DNA of 64,000 nt from G958296245 sp963664035 (GCA_963664035.2 OY760867.2:558001-622000); one strand, 5' to 3'; shown: positions 52,187 to 61,884, numbered from the stretch's first letter. Translations and numbers: made by a program. Notes: generated by a model not told the origin, from the letters alone.

Positions 52187-53440
52187 ATGGAGATACGCGC
52201 GGCCAGGGAGTCCGAGATGGAAGAGGTCATCGACCTCGCCGCCGCCGTCTTCGTCCAGGGGTGCAGGCCCAGGTACGCCAGCCAGCACTACGAGGACTCC
52301 ACCTACGCGCCGCACCAGTCCCGGGTCTGCGTCGTGGACGGCCGCGTAGTCAGCCAGGTCCGCGTCTCCGAGCGAGAGATGCGCATCGGCAGCGCCGTCG
52401 TCAGGCTCGGCGGCGTCGGCCTCGTGGGCACCCTGGAAGAGTACAGGCGCAGCGGCTACTCCTCCGCTGTGCTGCGCGACGCGGCCCAATACATGGCGGG
52501 CGAGGGCTACGACCTCGGCCTGCTCTTCACCTCCATCCAGCCCTTCTACGCGCGGCTGGGCTGGGCGCCCTTCCCCCAGACGACCTTCGAGCTGGAGTTG
52601 GGGACGCGCGCGGAGTTCGAGTCCTCGCCCTGGACGGTCCGGGAGTTCGAACCGAAGGACCTGCCGAGGGTCATCGAGATATACGCCGAGCACAACGCGG
52701 CCAGGACGGGTACCATCGTACGCGCGCCCAGGCAGTGGAGCGACGGCTACTCGCGCCAGACAGGGATGCCGCCGACGCTCGTGGCGGAGAGGGACGGCGT
52801 AGTCGGCGCGTACGCCAACGTGGGGCTTGAAGAGCATGGCGGCCTATCCAACGTCGACGACCGGTTCCTCTCCACCTACTACCCCAACGTCAGGGAGGTG
52901 GGCTGCGCGCCCGGCTCGGAGGACGCGCTAGCGGCCCTGGGCCGCGGGATCCTCGAACGCGCGCGCGACGCGGGACTCCAGGCCGTCACGGGCCGCCTGC
53001 CGAGACACGACCCGATGACGCTGCTGCTCAGCCGCGAGAGCCGTATGCCCCTCTCCTTCTCCATCCACGAGCGGTCGATGTACCGCCTCATCTCCCTGCC
53101 GTCCCTGCTCGCGAAGATAGCGCCGGAGCTGCAACGACGGCTGCGCCATGTGGGTAACACGTCCGCCGCGGCCTCCTACCTCCTCGATGTCGACGGACAG
53201 ACCTGCGCTCTCACCGTGGACCGCGGCAGCGTCCACGTCGGACCGGAGGGCCGCGGAAGCGCCAAGCTCAATCTCGACTCATACCGCTTCTTCAAGCTGC
53301 TCTTCGGGGACTCCACCTTCAGCGAGCTCGCCGAATACAACCGCGCCCTGGGCCTCAACCTCAACCCCGGCGACGCAGCCCTCCTCGACACCCTCTTCCC
53401 AAAGACGCAGCACACCCACTGGATCTGCGACTACTTCTAG
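52187..53440 (+). CDS. Eis-like GNAT N-acetyltransferase with SCP2-type C-terminus
   Basis: A 417-residue acetyltransferase with the three-part layout of Eis (enhanced intracellular survival) proteins: an N-terminal GNAT domain (MEIRAARESEMEEVIDLAAAV; GGVGLVGTLEEYRRSGYSSAVL at 75-96 with an R-S-G-Y variant of the acetyl-CoA loop), a second GNAT-like domain (about 145-295), and a C-terminal sterol-carrier-protein-like domain (LLDVDGQTCALTVDRGSVHVG). The C-terminal residue is Phe (ICDYF), and Eis uses its terminal carboxylate in catalysis, so the ending fits. Eis enzymes acetylate aminoglycosides or peptides; the substrate here is unknown. Confidence 0.85.
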   Translation: MEIRAARESEMEEVIDLAAAVFVQGCRPRYASQHYEDSTYAPHQSRVCVVDGRVVSQVRVSEREMRIGSAVVRLGGVGLVGTLEEYRRSGYSSAVLRDAAQYMAGEGYDLGLLFTSIQPFYARLGWAPFPQTTFELELGTRAEFESSPWTVREFEPKDLPRVIEIYAEHNAARTGTIVRAPRQWSDGYSRQTGMPPTLVAERDGVVGAYANVGLEEHGGLSNVDDRFLSTYYPNVREVGCAPGSEDALAALGRGILERARDAGLQAVTGRLPRHDPMTLLLSRESRMPLSFSIHERSMYRLISLPSLLAKIAPELQRRLRHVGNTSAAASYLLDVDGQTCALTVDRGSVHVGPEGRGSAKLNLDSYRFFKLLFGDSTFSELAEYNRALGLNLNPGDAALLDTLFPKTQHTHWICDYF

Positions 53441-53495
53441 CCGGCGCCATGCAGACCCCTCCAGAGGGCAGGCTAGGGGGATGCTGTTCCAGAGG

Positions 53496-56400
53496 CTAGC
53501 TCAAAGCGGCATCCAAAGAGGCTAGGGCCTTGGTGCGGTCCAGATGCGGGTGCGCGAACTGGTTGCGGTAGCTGCGCAGACAGCCGTAGCAACTCGAATC
53601 GCAACCGCAGCCGCCTCCCATGCGCTCTCGGGCCGCGTCCAGCATTCGCCGGAACACGCGTGGGTCTCCCAACTGCGCGACCAGGCCGGCACCGCCGGGC
53701 ACATTGTCGTATAGTACTATGGCGGCTTCGTCCGGCGCGGCTCCTCCAGTGATGGTGACGTTCAAGTCCGCGTCGGGCACATCCATAGTGTCCGCCGCGC
53801 CGAGCAATATGGCGTAGGCAAGCGAGTAGGCATCCCACTCGGCGGTAAGGCCCGGAAAGCGTATCCGCACGACGTCGGTCACGAGCTCATGACCGAGCGA
53901 AAACCGCTCCAGAGTACCTCTACACGCAGACTCTTCCGGTGTCTTATGCGCCCCTTGGGAGTTGGTCATGTGTCGTCCACACGTTTGACAGATGTAGAAG
54001 CCGTCCCTGTCCTTGCCCTCACACAGAACTACCAAGCTCCCCGGCTGTGCTCGCGTCACTCTGACAGCTCCCAGCATCTCCGTCTCGGGAGGGTCGCTGA
54101 TGGGGAACCCTGGGAAGAAGGGACGGGTAGTGTAGAGACGCTGCGGCCTCCTACGCGGCTCTTTGGGCTTCTCGAACAGCGGAGTTACGAAGCCAAATGT
54201 AGGCTGTAGGTACTTCCTCGTGAAGCGGTCGGCCGCGTCTGACTGGTCGAAGGTTCGCGCGTCGTCGTACCTGTAGCTCTTGACCGGAAACTGCTTTCCA
54301 GGGATCGTCTTTACGCCGCCTGACACCCATTCCTTCTTGTTAGCCACAACCTTGCCGCCGGGAGCGTACTCGGCGATTGCCTGGGACAGGTCGCGTTGTA
54401 GCGAGACTCCATTCGAGTCCTCCCGCCGCGGACGTGTGTCCAATTCAACCACGTCGACCGGGAATCCGTACTTGGGAATGATGGCTTTACGGGACAGGAA
54501 CTCCAAAGTCCTCTCGTTGGCGATCGTGTTCCTGCGGTCGATCAATTGTCCGATCTTCCAGCCTGCGGCACCGGGCGTTTGGCTAAGCTGGGAGACCTCT
54601 GCTTGAATACGCAGATAATCCGCGCATACTTCCGCTTGTGCTAAGGCGAAGCGGCTGTTCGGCCCTGAAATGGCTTCGATCCATCCGCCGTCATTGAGGT
54701 CTATTCTATCGTGTATTGGCGACGGTACGACCCGGCGCAAAGACTCCTCCAACCCCTGATTGCCTTCACAGAACCGCCTCAGATCGGAGACGGCGCTAGG
54801 GCTGTCCCAATCGCCGATAAGAGTGTTCACGTTGTGGAACCTGTGCAGGTTCGCCGGGTGCCGGAAGAAGGCCGACAAGGCCGCAGCCGCCACATGCCTG
54901 AGGATGATCTTGTCATTGGTCATCCGAAGGCGCGGCGGCTGAATAGCGCCCAGGATGACGCGCCGCTCAGGGTCGTCATAGTGGTAGAGGTCGTGGGGGT
55001 TACGTCGACAGTATGTCAGTGCGAGACCCGGCTCCTCACGTCGTCCCGCGCGCCCCGCACGCTGAGTGTAGTTGAAGGGTTCGGGCGGAACGTTGCGCAG
55101 GAAGACCACTTCAAGGTCCCCGAGGTCGACGCCGATCTCGAACGTGGTAGAGGAACTAAGCAGGTGGATACGATCGGCTTTGAACTGGTCCTGCCGCCTT
55201 CTAGCCTCGTCGCTGTCGATCTGGGCGGTATGCTCCTCAGCGCGCAGTTCTGCCGGCAAGGCGGCCCGATACAATTCGCGGTAATGGTTCCGGTCCAGAC
55301 GATGGAGGTCCGCTGGTACCAGATTGCCGGGGCACCTGTTACGGGGACACACGCCGCGTATATCATGAGTGGCGACGCTTGCGCAGGTGTCACACTCGAA
55401 CATCTCGCCCGACTCGGCTAGCTTGACGCGGAGCCAGCGGTGGTTGAGGCGAAACACACCATTCGCGCGGACGAGTAACCGGTCGCCTTCCCGCTGAGTC
55501 CTTCTGTCATGTTCCGTGACTACACGCAGTAGGCCCTTCATAAGCTTCACGGCGGCCTCCGTCTTCTCTTTGCCGGAGAGGTCGCCACCGGCAAGCAGCC
55601 TGTGGAGAAAGTGTTGGACGACCGCCGATTCCCTGCCACCCCATTCAGAAACGTTCCTACGACCTCGCGGTCTTGTCCCCGCAATCGCCTCTTGTGAGCG
55701 CTCAGGCGACACATCGCTCCACGGCGGAAAGGCCGGATCATCCGGTAGAGCCAGCGCGTACCGCAGACGCAGGCTGTCCATGAGGTACTGCACCAGTTGA
55801 TGCGCTTCGTCACTCGTAAAGTTCCAAGGCGGCGCCAGCATCGACTGGGGAAGAGCAAGACTTTCAGGTAGCTTGACTGTCCACTTGGCTAGTCCAACGC
55901 CAGCAAGGGAGAGCCGCCTCTCGTCAGTCACCGCCTCGCGAAGAATCGCCGTCAGCACCGTTCGCGCCCTGCCTTCCGCAGTGTCTGCCCTGCTGAACAT
56001 TCCAGCCTTGTCCCACTGTCTGGAGAGCCGGTTCCGTAGGTCGTCAAGGGATAGGCCTTCAGGATCAATCTGGCCATCCTCCAACGCGCGCAGCATCAGA
56101 TTGCGGTCCCTGAGCTTCTCGTACGAGTCCTCGGCGTACCAGGCGAAGAACGCGGCTTCCTGGCGGCTGTCGGCAAACGCCAGCACTTTACGTCGTCCGT
56201 CAGGTAGCAACTCGTGCAGGGCGGTCGCGATCACCGCGTTCGGGCCGTCGGACCCGTGTACGATCTCCTGTACCGGATCGCCGATGCCGCCGCGTCGATA
56301 GCCGCAGGTCTCACACATCTTGAGCTGGTCGCGATTGTCTTTATGGGACTCGCACTTCTTGACGTTGATTGCGGCTCCGCACATGCAGTCGAGGTCAGCC

Positions 56401-57740
56401 TCTGAGAGCCGGCCGCATCTGCGGCACAGGATATGTGATCTCTTGGTGCGGGCCTCCACCGGGAGGAAGTAGTCCACGCCGAAATCGGGCTGGCTGGGGT
56501 CCCGACTAGCCTCGACCAGATGTCCGCCGGCGTCTTCTTGACCGACGTAGTAGTGCTGTCCGCACTCGCGGCACAGCGCGATCTCCAGCGGCTGCGCGGC
56601 CGAACCACTTTCCGTGTCCCCTTGCTTGCGGTTGAGGACTACATTGTCCTTCCCTGCCTCGTGAACCAGGAAAGCCCCTTCGAGAGCGCGCATGAAGACG
56701 TGGTAACGGCGCGGGGCCGCTTCCTCGCCAACCTGTGGCTCGTGCTGTCCGAAGACGACGCCCGGCGTGGAAAAAGGCTCGCCAAAGAGCTGTTCGGCGA
56801 ATTCCCCTACCAGTCGCCGGTCCTCTTCACCTTCTCCCGACGCGATGGTCGCGCTGGTAGCGATGCACCGGAACGGACCTTCCCGGCCGCCTTCGCGCAG
56901 CCGCTGCTTGAGGCGCCGAACGAGCATCCCCATCTCCATGCCCCTGGCTCCCCTGTATTGGTGCGCCTCATCCAGCACGATGAACTCCCAATGCCTGCCT
57001 TTGCCGTCATCGAACAGCGGACTGTCCTCGGGGCGAATGAGCAGATACTCCAGCATGGAGTAGTTGGTCAGCAGGATGTGCGGTGGGTTGGCTCGCATCT
57101 CCTCGCGGAACACCAGTTCACCAGGCAACCGGTCATCCAGACGCTCGGTAGCGTTGCGCGAATGGTCACGACTGTCTTCCGGTGTTTGACCGATGTACTG
57201 GCCGAATGTTGGCGCAAAGCCGGAGTTGCCCTTCTCGAGTTGTTCACAAATCTCACCGAGTCGCCGTCGCTGGTCATTGGCGAGGGCGTTCATCGGATAT
57301 AACACCATGGCCCGTACGCCCGGTTCTTGTAATTGCCCGTCAAGGTGCTGCCCGTACAGGTCGAACAGGATCGGATAGAGGAAGCTCTCGGTCTTACCGC
57401 TCGCGGTACCCGTAGCCACCACCACGTTCAGTTCTTCGGCGAACGTGGCGCGAACAGCTCGCTCTTGGTGCGCGTACAGTGCACGGTCAAAAAGCGCCTG
57501 CGTCAGGTGGGCGCTCCGGCCGGGGAAGAATTCCTCTGCCAACTCCCACCCGGTCGCTCCCACGCGGAACTCCCGCTTTGGCTCGTGGAACGGGCCCTTC
57601 AGTAGGTCGTAGCTCTGCAGCGCGGAACGGAAGGACTCTCGCAGCGCCGGATCCCCGAAGAAGAACGACGTCTCCAAGTAGCTTTCGTAGCGGTCGCGGA
57701 CGGTCTTGACCCAGTTGGTTATCTCGCTCTGATCAGGCAT
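53496..57740 (-). CDS. Large DEAH-box SF2 helicase with DUF1998-type C-terminus
   Basis: A 1,414-residue helicase. Motif I is TGTASGKTE at about 110-118, motif II DEAH at 257-260, with the LLTNYSMLEYLL segment near 223-234. Zinc-type Cys clusters (CRECGQ; CRRCG...CMCG; CETCG) lie between the two helicase halves, followed by VLAFADSRQEAAFFAW and motif VI YTQRAGRAGR near residue 1,000. The C-terminal DUF1998-type region ends GCGCDSSCYGCLRSYRNQ, the family Cys cluster. Such helicases include MrfA (DNA repair) and components of defence systems (DISARM, Druantia, Dpd). The start at 57740 overlaps the upstream gene by 8 bases. Here, only that gene is its partner. Confidence 0.88.
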   Translation of the reverse strand: MPDQSEITNWVKTVRDRYESYLETSFFFGDPALRESFRSALQSYDLLKGPFHEPKREFRVGATGWELAEEFFPGRSAHLTQALFDRALYAHQERAVRATFAEELNVVVATGTASGKTESFLYPILFDLYGQHLDGQLQEPGVRAMVLYPMNALANDQRRRLGEICEQLEKGNSGFAPTFGQYIGQTPEDSRDHSRNATERLDDRLPGELVFREEMRANPPHILLTNYSMLEYLLIRPEDSPLFDDGKGRHWEFIVLDEAHQYRGARGMEMGMLVRRLKQRLREGGREGPFRCIATSATIASGEGEEDRRLVGEFAEQLFGEPFSTPGVVFGQHEPQVGEEAAPRRYHVFMRALEGAFLVHEAGKDNVVLNRKQGDTESGSAAQPLEIALCRECGQHYYVGQEDAGGHLVEASRDPSQPDFGVDYFLPVEARTKRSHILCRRCGRLSEADLDCMCGAAINVKKCESHKDNRDQLKMCETCGYRRGGIGDPVQEIVHGSDGPNAVIATALHELLPDGRRKVLAFADSRQEAAFFAWYAEDSYEKLRDRNLMLRALEDGQIDPEGLSLDDLRNRLSRQWDKAGMFSRADTAEGRARTVLTAILREAVTDERRLSLAGVGLAKWTVKLPESLALPQSMLAPPWNFTSDEAHQLVQYLMDSLRLRYALALPDDPAFPPWSDVSPERSQEAIAGTRPRGRRNVSEWGGRESAVVQHFLHRLLAGGDLSGKEKTEAAVKLMKGLLRVVTEHDRRTQREGDRLLVRANGVFRLNHRWLRVKLAESGEMFECDTCASVATHDIRGVCPRNRCPGNLVPADLHRLDRNHYRELYRAALPAELRAEEHTAQIDSDEARRRQDQFKADRIHLLSSSTTFEIGVDLGDLEVVFLRNVPPEPFNYTQRAGRAGRREEPGLALTYCRRNPHDLYHYDDPERRVILGAIQPPRLRMTNDKIILRHVAAAALSAFFRHPANLHRFHNVNTLIGDWDSPSAVSDLRRFCEGNQGLEESLRRVVPSPIHDRIDLNDGGWIEAISGPNSRFALAQAEVCADYLRIQAEVSQLSQTPGAAGWKIGQLIDRRNTIANERTLEFLSRKAIIPKYGFPVDVVELDTRPRREDSNGVSLQRDLSQAIAEYAPGGKVVANKKEWVSGGVKTIPGKQFPVKSYRYDDARTFDQSDAADRFTRKYLQPTFGFVTPLFEKPKEPRRRPQRLYTTRPFFPGFPISDPPETEMLGAVRVTRAQPGSLVVLCEGKDRDGFYICQTCGRHMTNSQGAHKTPEESACRGTLERFSLGHELVTDVVRIRFPGLTAEWDAYSLAYAILLGAADTMDVPDADLNVTITGGAAPDEAAIVLYDNVPGGAGLVAQLGDPRVFRRMLDAARERMGGGCGCDSSCYGCLRSYRNQFAHPHLDRTKALASLDAALS

Positions 57741-59784
57741 CGTCCTTGACCTCGTGGAGGGCGTCCACATTGATACTATGTACGCTGCTTCGCCGCCTGT
57801 CAACAGGGATGGAAAGCTGCTCGGCCTTGGCTGCCGTGAGTCCGGCACGCAGTAGCTCGCCGTGACTGAAGCCCTTACCATATCGCAGCCTACCATCCGG
57901 ACACTTCACATATGCGCGTGGTTTCTCCGACGGCTGCGGAAGTGGCTGTGGCTCGGTCATAGGCTCTGACATCTCTGGCTCTGGAGGAAGGAGATCAGGA
58001 AGTATGCGTACCAGCACTATCTCAACATCACCGCATCGGATCTTCAGACTGACATCCTGTGTGGATGGCTCATCGATCTCCTTGTAGTCCACAAACGCAT
58101 CCAGCGGCAAGGTCACTTGGCGGAAATTACCTTCGGCCTCAGTAGGGAACGTCTGATCCAGGCCGTTGCCGGAATCGAACCCCGCACGCACATTCTTGAT
58201 GGAGGATGGCACACGAATCTCTATCTCGGCCTCGGCATAGCTCTGCTCCCTGAATTCATCGCGCGACATGATGACCGCCATGTCGAGCCAACCATCTGGA
58301 CTCTCGTCCGGGCGAACCATTCTCCACCAGATGCGCGGTAGCCTTATCACTGCGTCCATGCTGTCACAAGGCCATAGCGACCAAGTCGTCTCATCGCCAT
58401 CCGGGTGTGGGGCTACATCGACGACGCTGTCGGGCCTCACAGACATGTGGGCACTGTCTCCCTTCAAGGCAGCCGAGATAGCAGAGCCTTCCGCATCTAC
58501 GAACTGCAGCGTAGTTGGCGAATGTCCGTCCGGAGATGGCGCCAGCAGCATATCCCGTGAGTACGATTCACCGTTGACCAGTATCTCCCGCAAACCCGCG
58601 CAGTACCGGAACTCGCCGCTGTCCACCAATTCGGCTCGCTCGTTGTAGACACGGACGAAGAACCTTCCTTGACGCTGGCCGAGGACATCGCCAAGACTCT
58701 TCTCAGCAGGCCTGAAGCTCTCCCCCTCCCAGCCGTTGTGAGCCTCCTCCCCCACTCGTGCCCAGACAATGCCGTCCGCCAGCTTGAGTACCGGCGCAGC
58801 GCCGACGAACAACTCGCCCTCTTGGGAATCGTCATGGATGCGCTTCCCATCCAAGGCGTACCCGGACCGGGCTAAGGAGAACGGGTACTCTTCAAAGCCG
58901 CCAACGTCGCCCGTTTCATCTTCCCGATCAATGTAGAAGTAGTGAGCAGTGTAGCTTGTATCCAAGCAACCCTCTGGACTAACCCGAGCGTGACCCGATC
59001 GAGTCCATGTGTGCGGGACGATAACGATAAAATGCCCTCGGGTAATGCCTCTGACCCTACGTCCATCCCCTTCCCATTCGTTCCGCAGTTTGAAAATCAG
59101 AGGAGCATTCACGAAAAGGGGTATCTCATCGTCGTCATTATCATCATATTCGACGACCAAGCTTCCGTAGAAAGACAAGGGGCGGTAACCGCTGTTCTCG
59201 GCAGGTAGCTCCTTGTCACCTTGTCGTACCCCCGCAACGTTGCGCTCATGGGGTACGGACAGGATGATCTCCCACTGCCACGAGCCACGAGGCCTGCGAC
59301 AAATCAACTCCGGCTTTGGAGTGAACTTAGTGGCGCCTCCGCCTTTGGGTTCGTTGCGGGAGGAGGTCACCCGCCTTCCCGGGATGTGACGTGGTGTCTT
59401 CACTGCGGCTTCTTCGGGCTCAGGCGAGTCTTGAACGCCGTCAGCTTCTGCCTGAGGCGTGTCGGACGTATCCACTACGGCTTCATCGTCCTCACGCGAG
59501 TCCTGAACCTCGTCAGCTTCTGCCTGAGGCGTGTCGGACGTATCCACTACGGCTTCATCGTCCTCACGCGAGTCCTGGACGCCGTCAGCTTCTGCCTGAG
59601 GCGTGTCGGACGTATCCACTACGGCTTCATCGTCCTCACGCGAGTCCTGAACGCCGTCAGCTTCTGCTTGAGACGAGTCTGACGTATCCACTGCGGCCGC
59701 ATCGTCATCAGCCGAGTCCTGCTCCGCTGGCTGTGCGCGTCGAGTCACGAGACGGAGAACCCACGTCCATATCTTGAAGACCAT
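57733..59784 (-). CDS. Acidic-repeat protein with C-terminal ribosomal L13e-like domain, helicase partner
   Basis: A 683-residue protein. A short N-terminal amphipathic segment (MVFKIWTWVLRLVTRRA) could attach it to the membrane. Residues about 25-130 are four acidic 24-residue repeats (EDDEAVVDTSDTPQAEADG). Residues 160-600 look like several beta-rich domains of unknown type. The last 50 residues, GKGFSHGELLRAGL...IPVDRRRSSVHSINVDAL, closely match the core of eukaryotic/archaeal ribosomal protein L13e (GFSLEELRVAGI ... VDPRRRN). L13e is not a bacterial ribosomal protein, so this is a borrowed nucleic-acid-binding module or a look-alike. The 8-base overlap with the helicase implies coupled expression. 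I do not know a function. Confidence 0.7.
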   Translation of the reverse strand: MVFKIWTWVLRLVTRRAQPAEQDSADDDAAAVDTSDSSQAEADGVQDSREDDEAVVDTSDTPQAEADGVQDSREDDEAVVDTSDTPQAEADEVQDSREDDEAVVDTSDTPQAEADGVQDSPEPEEAAVKTPRHIPGRRVTSSRNEPKGGGATKFTPKPELICRRPRGSWQWEIILSVPHERNVAGVRQGDKELPAENSGYRPLSFYGSLVVEYDDNDDDEIPLFVNAPLIFKLRNEWEGDGRRVRGITRGHFIVIVPHTWTRSGHARVSPEGCLDTSYTAHYFYIDREDETGDVGGFEEYPFSLARSGYALDGKRIHDDSQEGELFVGAAPVLKLADGIVWARVGEEAHNGWEGESFRPAEKSLGDVLGQRQGRFFVRVYNERAELVDSGEFRYCAGLREILVNGESYSRDMLLAPSPDGHSPTTLQFVDAEGSAISAALKGDSAHMSVRPDSVVDVAPHPDGDETTWSLWPCDSMDAVIRLPRIWWRMVRPDESPDGWLDMAVIMSRDEFREQSYAEAEIEIRVPSSIKNVRAGFDSGNGLDQTFPTEAEGNFRQVTLPLDAFVDYKEIDEPSTQDVSLKIRCGDVEIVLVRILPDLLPPEPEMSEPMTEPQPLPQPSEKPRAYVKCPDGRLRYGKGFSHGELLRAGLTAAKAEQLSIPVDRRRSSVHSINVDALHEVKDDA
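59401..59700 (-). repeat. 72-bp repeats encoding acidic 24-residue units
   Basis: Equivalent points recur at 59461, 59533, 59605 and 59677, exactly 72 bases apart. The two central copies differ in only a few bases. The copies at the edges are more degenerate. Confidence 0.93.
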
Positions 59785-59838
59785 GTGCAACTACCTTACG
59801 GAAACTCTGCCTAGCCTTCTCCCAACTCCTTATCTGTA

Positions 59839-59844
59839 ATTATA
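59839..59844 (-). promoter_or_regulatory. Possible -10 of the L13e-like/helicase operon
   Basis: Minus-strand TATAAT, about 55 bases before the ATG at 59784. I find no good -35, so this may be an activated promoter or a false match. Confidence 0.35.
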
Positions 59845-59925
59845 TCCGAGGGACATCCTCACACTCTCGGCAAGGCTACGCCCTCTGCAATCCCCGCATT
59901 CAGCAGTTGTCGTACCTGCCCGTCC

Positions 59926-61092
59926 TCACGCCAGGACGCTCATGGCGTAGCGCGACTGGAGGAGGCGGCCTTCGGCGAAGCGGTCCAGGCCTAGCTGCGA
60001 TATGTCGATGGAGGCGGCCTTGCCGTCCGTGATGAGCTCGGCCATCGTCGCTCCGACCATGGGCGCCAGCTTGAAGCCGTGGCCGCTGAAGCCCACGGCC
60101 GCGTAGAGTCCGTCCACCGGCCCAACCCTGTCGAGGATGGGGTGCCAGTCCGGGGTGATGGTGAACAGACCCGACCACCCGCGGAGAAACTTCGCCTGCG
60201 ACATGCCCGGAATCCGTCGTTCGAGCCGCTCCGCGACCCCGCGCACCATCCCCATGTTCACGCCCTTGTCGTACCCGTCCGGGTCGCCGTGCTCGTCTTC
60301 GCCCACGCCCACGAGGGTAAGGCCACCTATGTCGGGGCGCGCCGACAGGTCGTTCGCCACGTCCCCGATGATCGGGTGCATCCGCTCCAGCGACTCAGGC
60401 CTGCGCAGCACGAATACCTGGTGTCTGACCGTCTCCAGCGGCGCGTCGATTCCTGCCTTCGACAGCACCCGCTGCGACCATGGCCCCGCTGCGACGACCA
60501 CTATGGGCGCGCTCACCCTGCCCTGGGGCGTCCGCACTGCCGCCGCTCGCCCTCCCGACACCTCGATGGACAGGGCTGGGGCCTGGGTGGCTATGGAAGC
60601 GCCGAGCCTTCTCGCGGCCGCGGCGTACGACTGGGTAACCGAGTGGGTATCCGCGTACCCCGACTCCGGCTCGAACGCGCATGACTCGCTGCCGGAGATG
60701 CGCAGCGCGGGGGCGGCCCGCGTCATCTCCTCGGGAGACATCTCCCCCGTGTTGACTCCGATGGCCCGCTGCATGGCGACGTTTTCCCGTAGGGCGCGGC
60801 GGTCCGACCCGTCCACGATGAGAGCGTATCCGGTCTTCGTGTAGCCCGAGGGACCGCCGACGATCTCTTCGAAGTCCCGGTACACCCGGAGGCTCTCCCA
60901 GGCCATCCGGGTCGTGACCTCGTTGGAGTAGTGCATGCGCAGAATCGCCTGGGACCGGCTCGTGGACCCCGAACCGAGGGCGTCCATCTCCAACAGCAGC
61001 GTGTTCGAGACGCCCCTGGCCGCCAGGTTGTAGAGAATGCTGCACCCCATCACCCCGCCGCCAATCACCACGGCGTCCGCTGTGCGCTTCAT
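59926..61092 (-). CDS. FAD-dependent amine/amino-acid oxidoreductase (DAO family)
   Basis: A 388-residue flavoenzyme of the DadA/sarcosine oxidase/glycine oxidase family. It opens with the dinucleotide-binding motif VVIGGGVMGCSILYNLAARG and a typical LLLEMDALGSGSTSRSQAILR segment (about residues 32-52). VVVAAGPWSQRVL near 195 and the C-terminal GPVDGLYAAVGFSGHGFKLAPMVGATMAELI motif, which contacts FAD, are complete. It lacks any fused tetrahydrofolate domain. It likely oxidises an N-methylated or D-amino acid. It is divergent from the S51 peptidase with 66 bases between the starts. Confidence 0.88.
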   Translation of the reverse strand: MKRTADAVVIGGGVMGCSILYNLAARGVSNTLLLEMDALGSGSTSRSQAILRMHYSNEVTTRMAWESLRVYRDFEEIVGGPSGYTKTGYALIVDGSDRRALRENVAMQRAIGVNTGEMSPEEMTRAAPALRISGSESCAFEPESGYADTHSVTQSYAAAARRLGASIATQAPALSIEVSGGRAAAVRTPQGRVSAPIVVVAAGPWSQRVLSKAGIDAPLETVRHQVFVLRRPESLERMHPIIGDVANDLSARPDIGGLTLVGVGEDEHGDPDGYDKGVNMGMVRGVAERLERRIPGMSQAKFLRGWSGLFTITPDWHPILDRVGPVDGLYAAVGFSGHGFKLAPMVGATMAELITDGKAASIDISQLGLDRFAEGRLLQSRYAMSVLA

Positions 61093-61158
61093 CGAGAACC
61101 TCCCTGCCGCCTTCCGGCCCGCGATTCCTCAGCTCTCGCCGATGGTACACTACTGCCC

Positions 61159-61884
61159 ATGAGCGGATTGAACGGCAGAGTCGCGCTCGTTGGGGGCGAC
61201 GAATTCAGGCGCGGGTGCGAGCCGATGGACCGCGCGCTGCTGGAGGCGGCCGGCGCGGAACGCCCCCGCGCGGTCATCCTGCCCACCGCAGCCGCCCACG
61301 AGGACCCGGGCAGGGCCGCCGCCAACGGCGTCGCCTACTTCTCCGGCCTCGGCTGCGACGCTTCCGCCGCGATGGCGGTCGACTCGGCCGGCGCGGACGA
61401 CGAGGCTATGGCAAGCCTGGTCGACGGCGCGGACCTCGTCTACCTCGCCGGCGGCAGCCCGAGCCACCTGCTGGACGTGCTCTCCGGCTCCCTGCTGCTG
61501 CGGCGCATCCTCGACGCGCTTCGCGGCGGGGCCGTGCTGGCGGGCTCCAGCGCGGGCGCCATGGTGCTGGGCTCGTACGTGCGCATGGGTGGATGGACGC
61601 CTGCCCTGGGCGTCGTGGAAGGAGTCGCCGTGCTGCCCCACCACGAGCGCAGCAGTCCGGCGGCCGTATTGAGGAACCTTCGCGGCAGCGCGCCGGCGGG
61701 CCTTCTCGTGCTGGGCATAGACGCGATGGCGGGCGTCCTGAGCGGGCCTGGCGGCTGGCGCGTGGTGGGGGCCGGTAGCGTCACGGTCTATCGGGACGGC
61801 GGCTACGAGAGGTACGGCGCAGGCGAGACGCTGCCTGCCATGGGTGGCGTTGGAGGCGACGGGCGGATTCGAACCGCCGAATAG
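61159..61884 (+). CDS. Peptidase S51 family protein (cyanophycinase/dipeptidase E-like)
   Basis: A 241-residue protein. The nucleophile elbow is AGSSAGAMVLGS near residues 128-139 with Ser in the SAGA core. A glycine-rich LVYLAGGSPSHLLDVL segment near 92-107 and HERSS near 165 match the family of cyanophycinase and aspartyl dipeptidase (PepE). The start is the ATG at 61159; the frame runs upstream without being coding. Its last 11 codons lie inside a tRNA-Cys gene on the opposite strand, so the C-terminal GGDGRIRTAE is an accident of the tRNA sequence, not a conserved part. Confidence 0.82.
   Translation: MSGLNGRVALVGGDEFRRGCEPMDRALLEAAGAERPRAVILPTAAAHEDPGRAAANGVAYFSGLGCDASAAMAVDSAGADDEAMASLVDGADLVYLAGGSPSHLLDVLSGSLLLRRILDALRGGAVLAGSSAGAMVLGSYVRMGGWTPALGVVEGVAVLPHHERSSPAAVLRNLRGSAPAGLLVLGIDAMAGVLSGPGGWRVVGAGSVTVYRDGGYERYGAGETLPAMGGVGGDGRIRTAE

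Noticed and set aside
53496..59784. A known DISARM or Druantia system
   Set aside because: Only the DUF1998 helicase resembles those systems; no methyltransferase, PLD nuclease, second DUF1998 protein or Druantia companion gene is adjacent.
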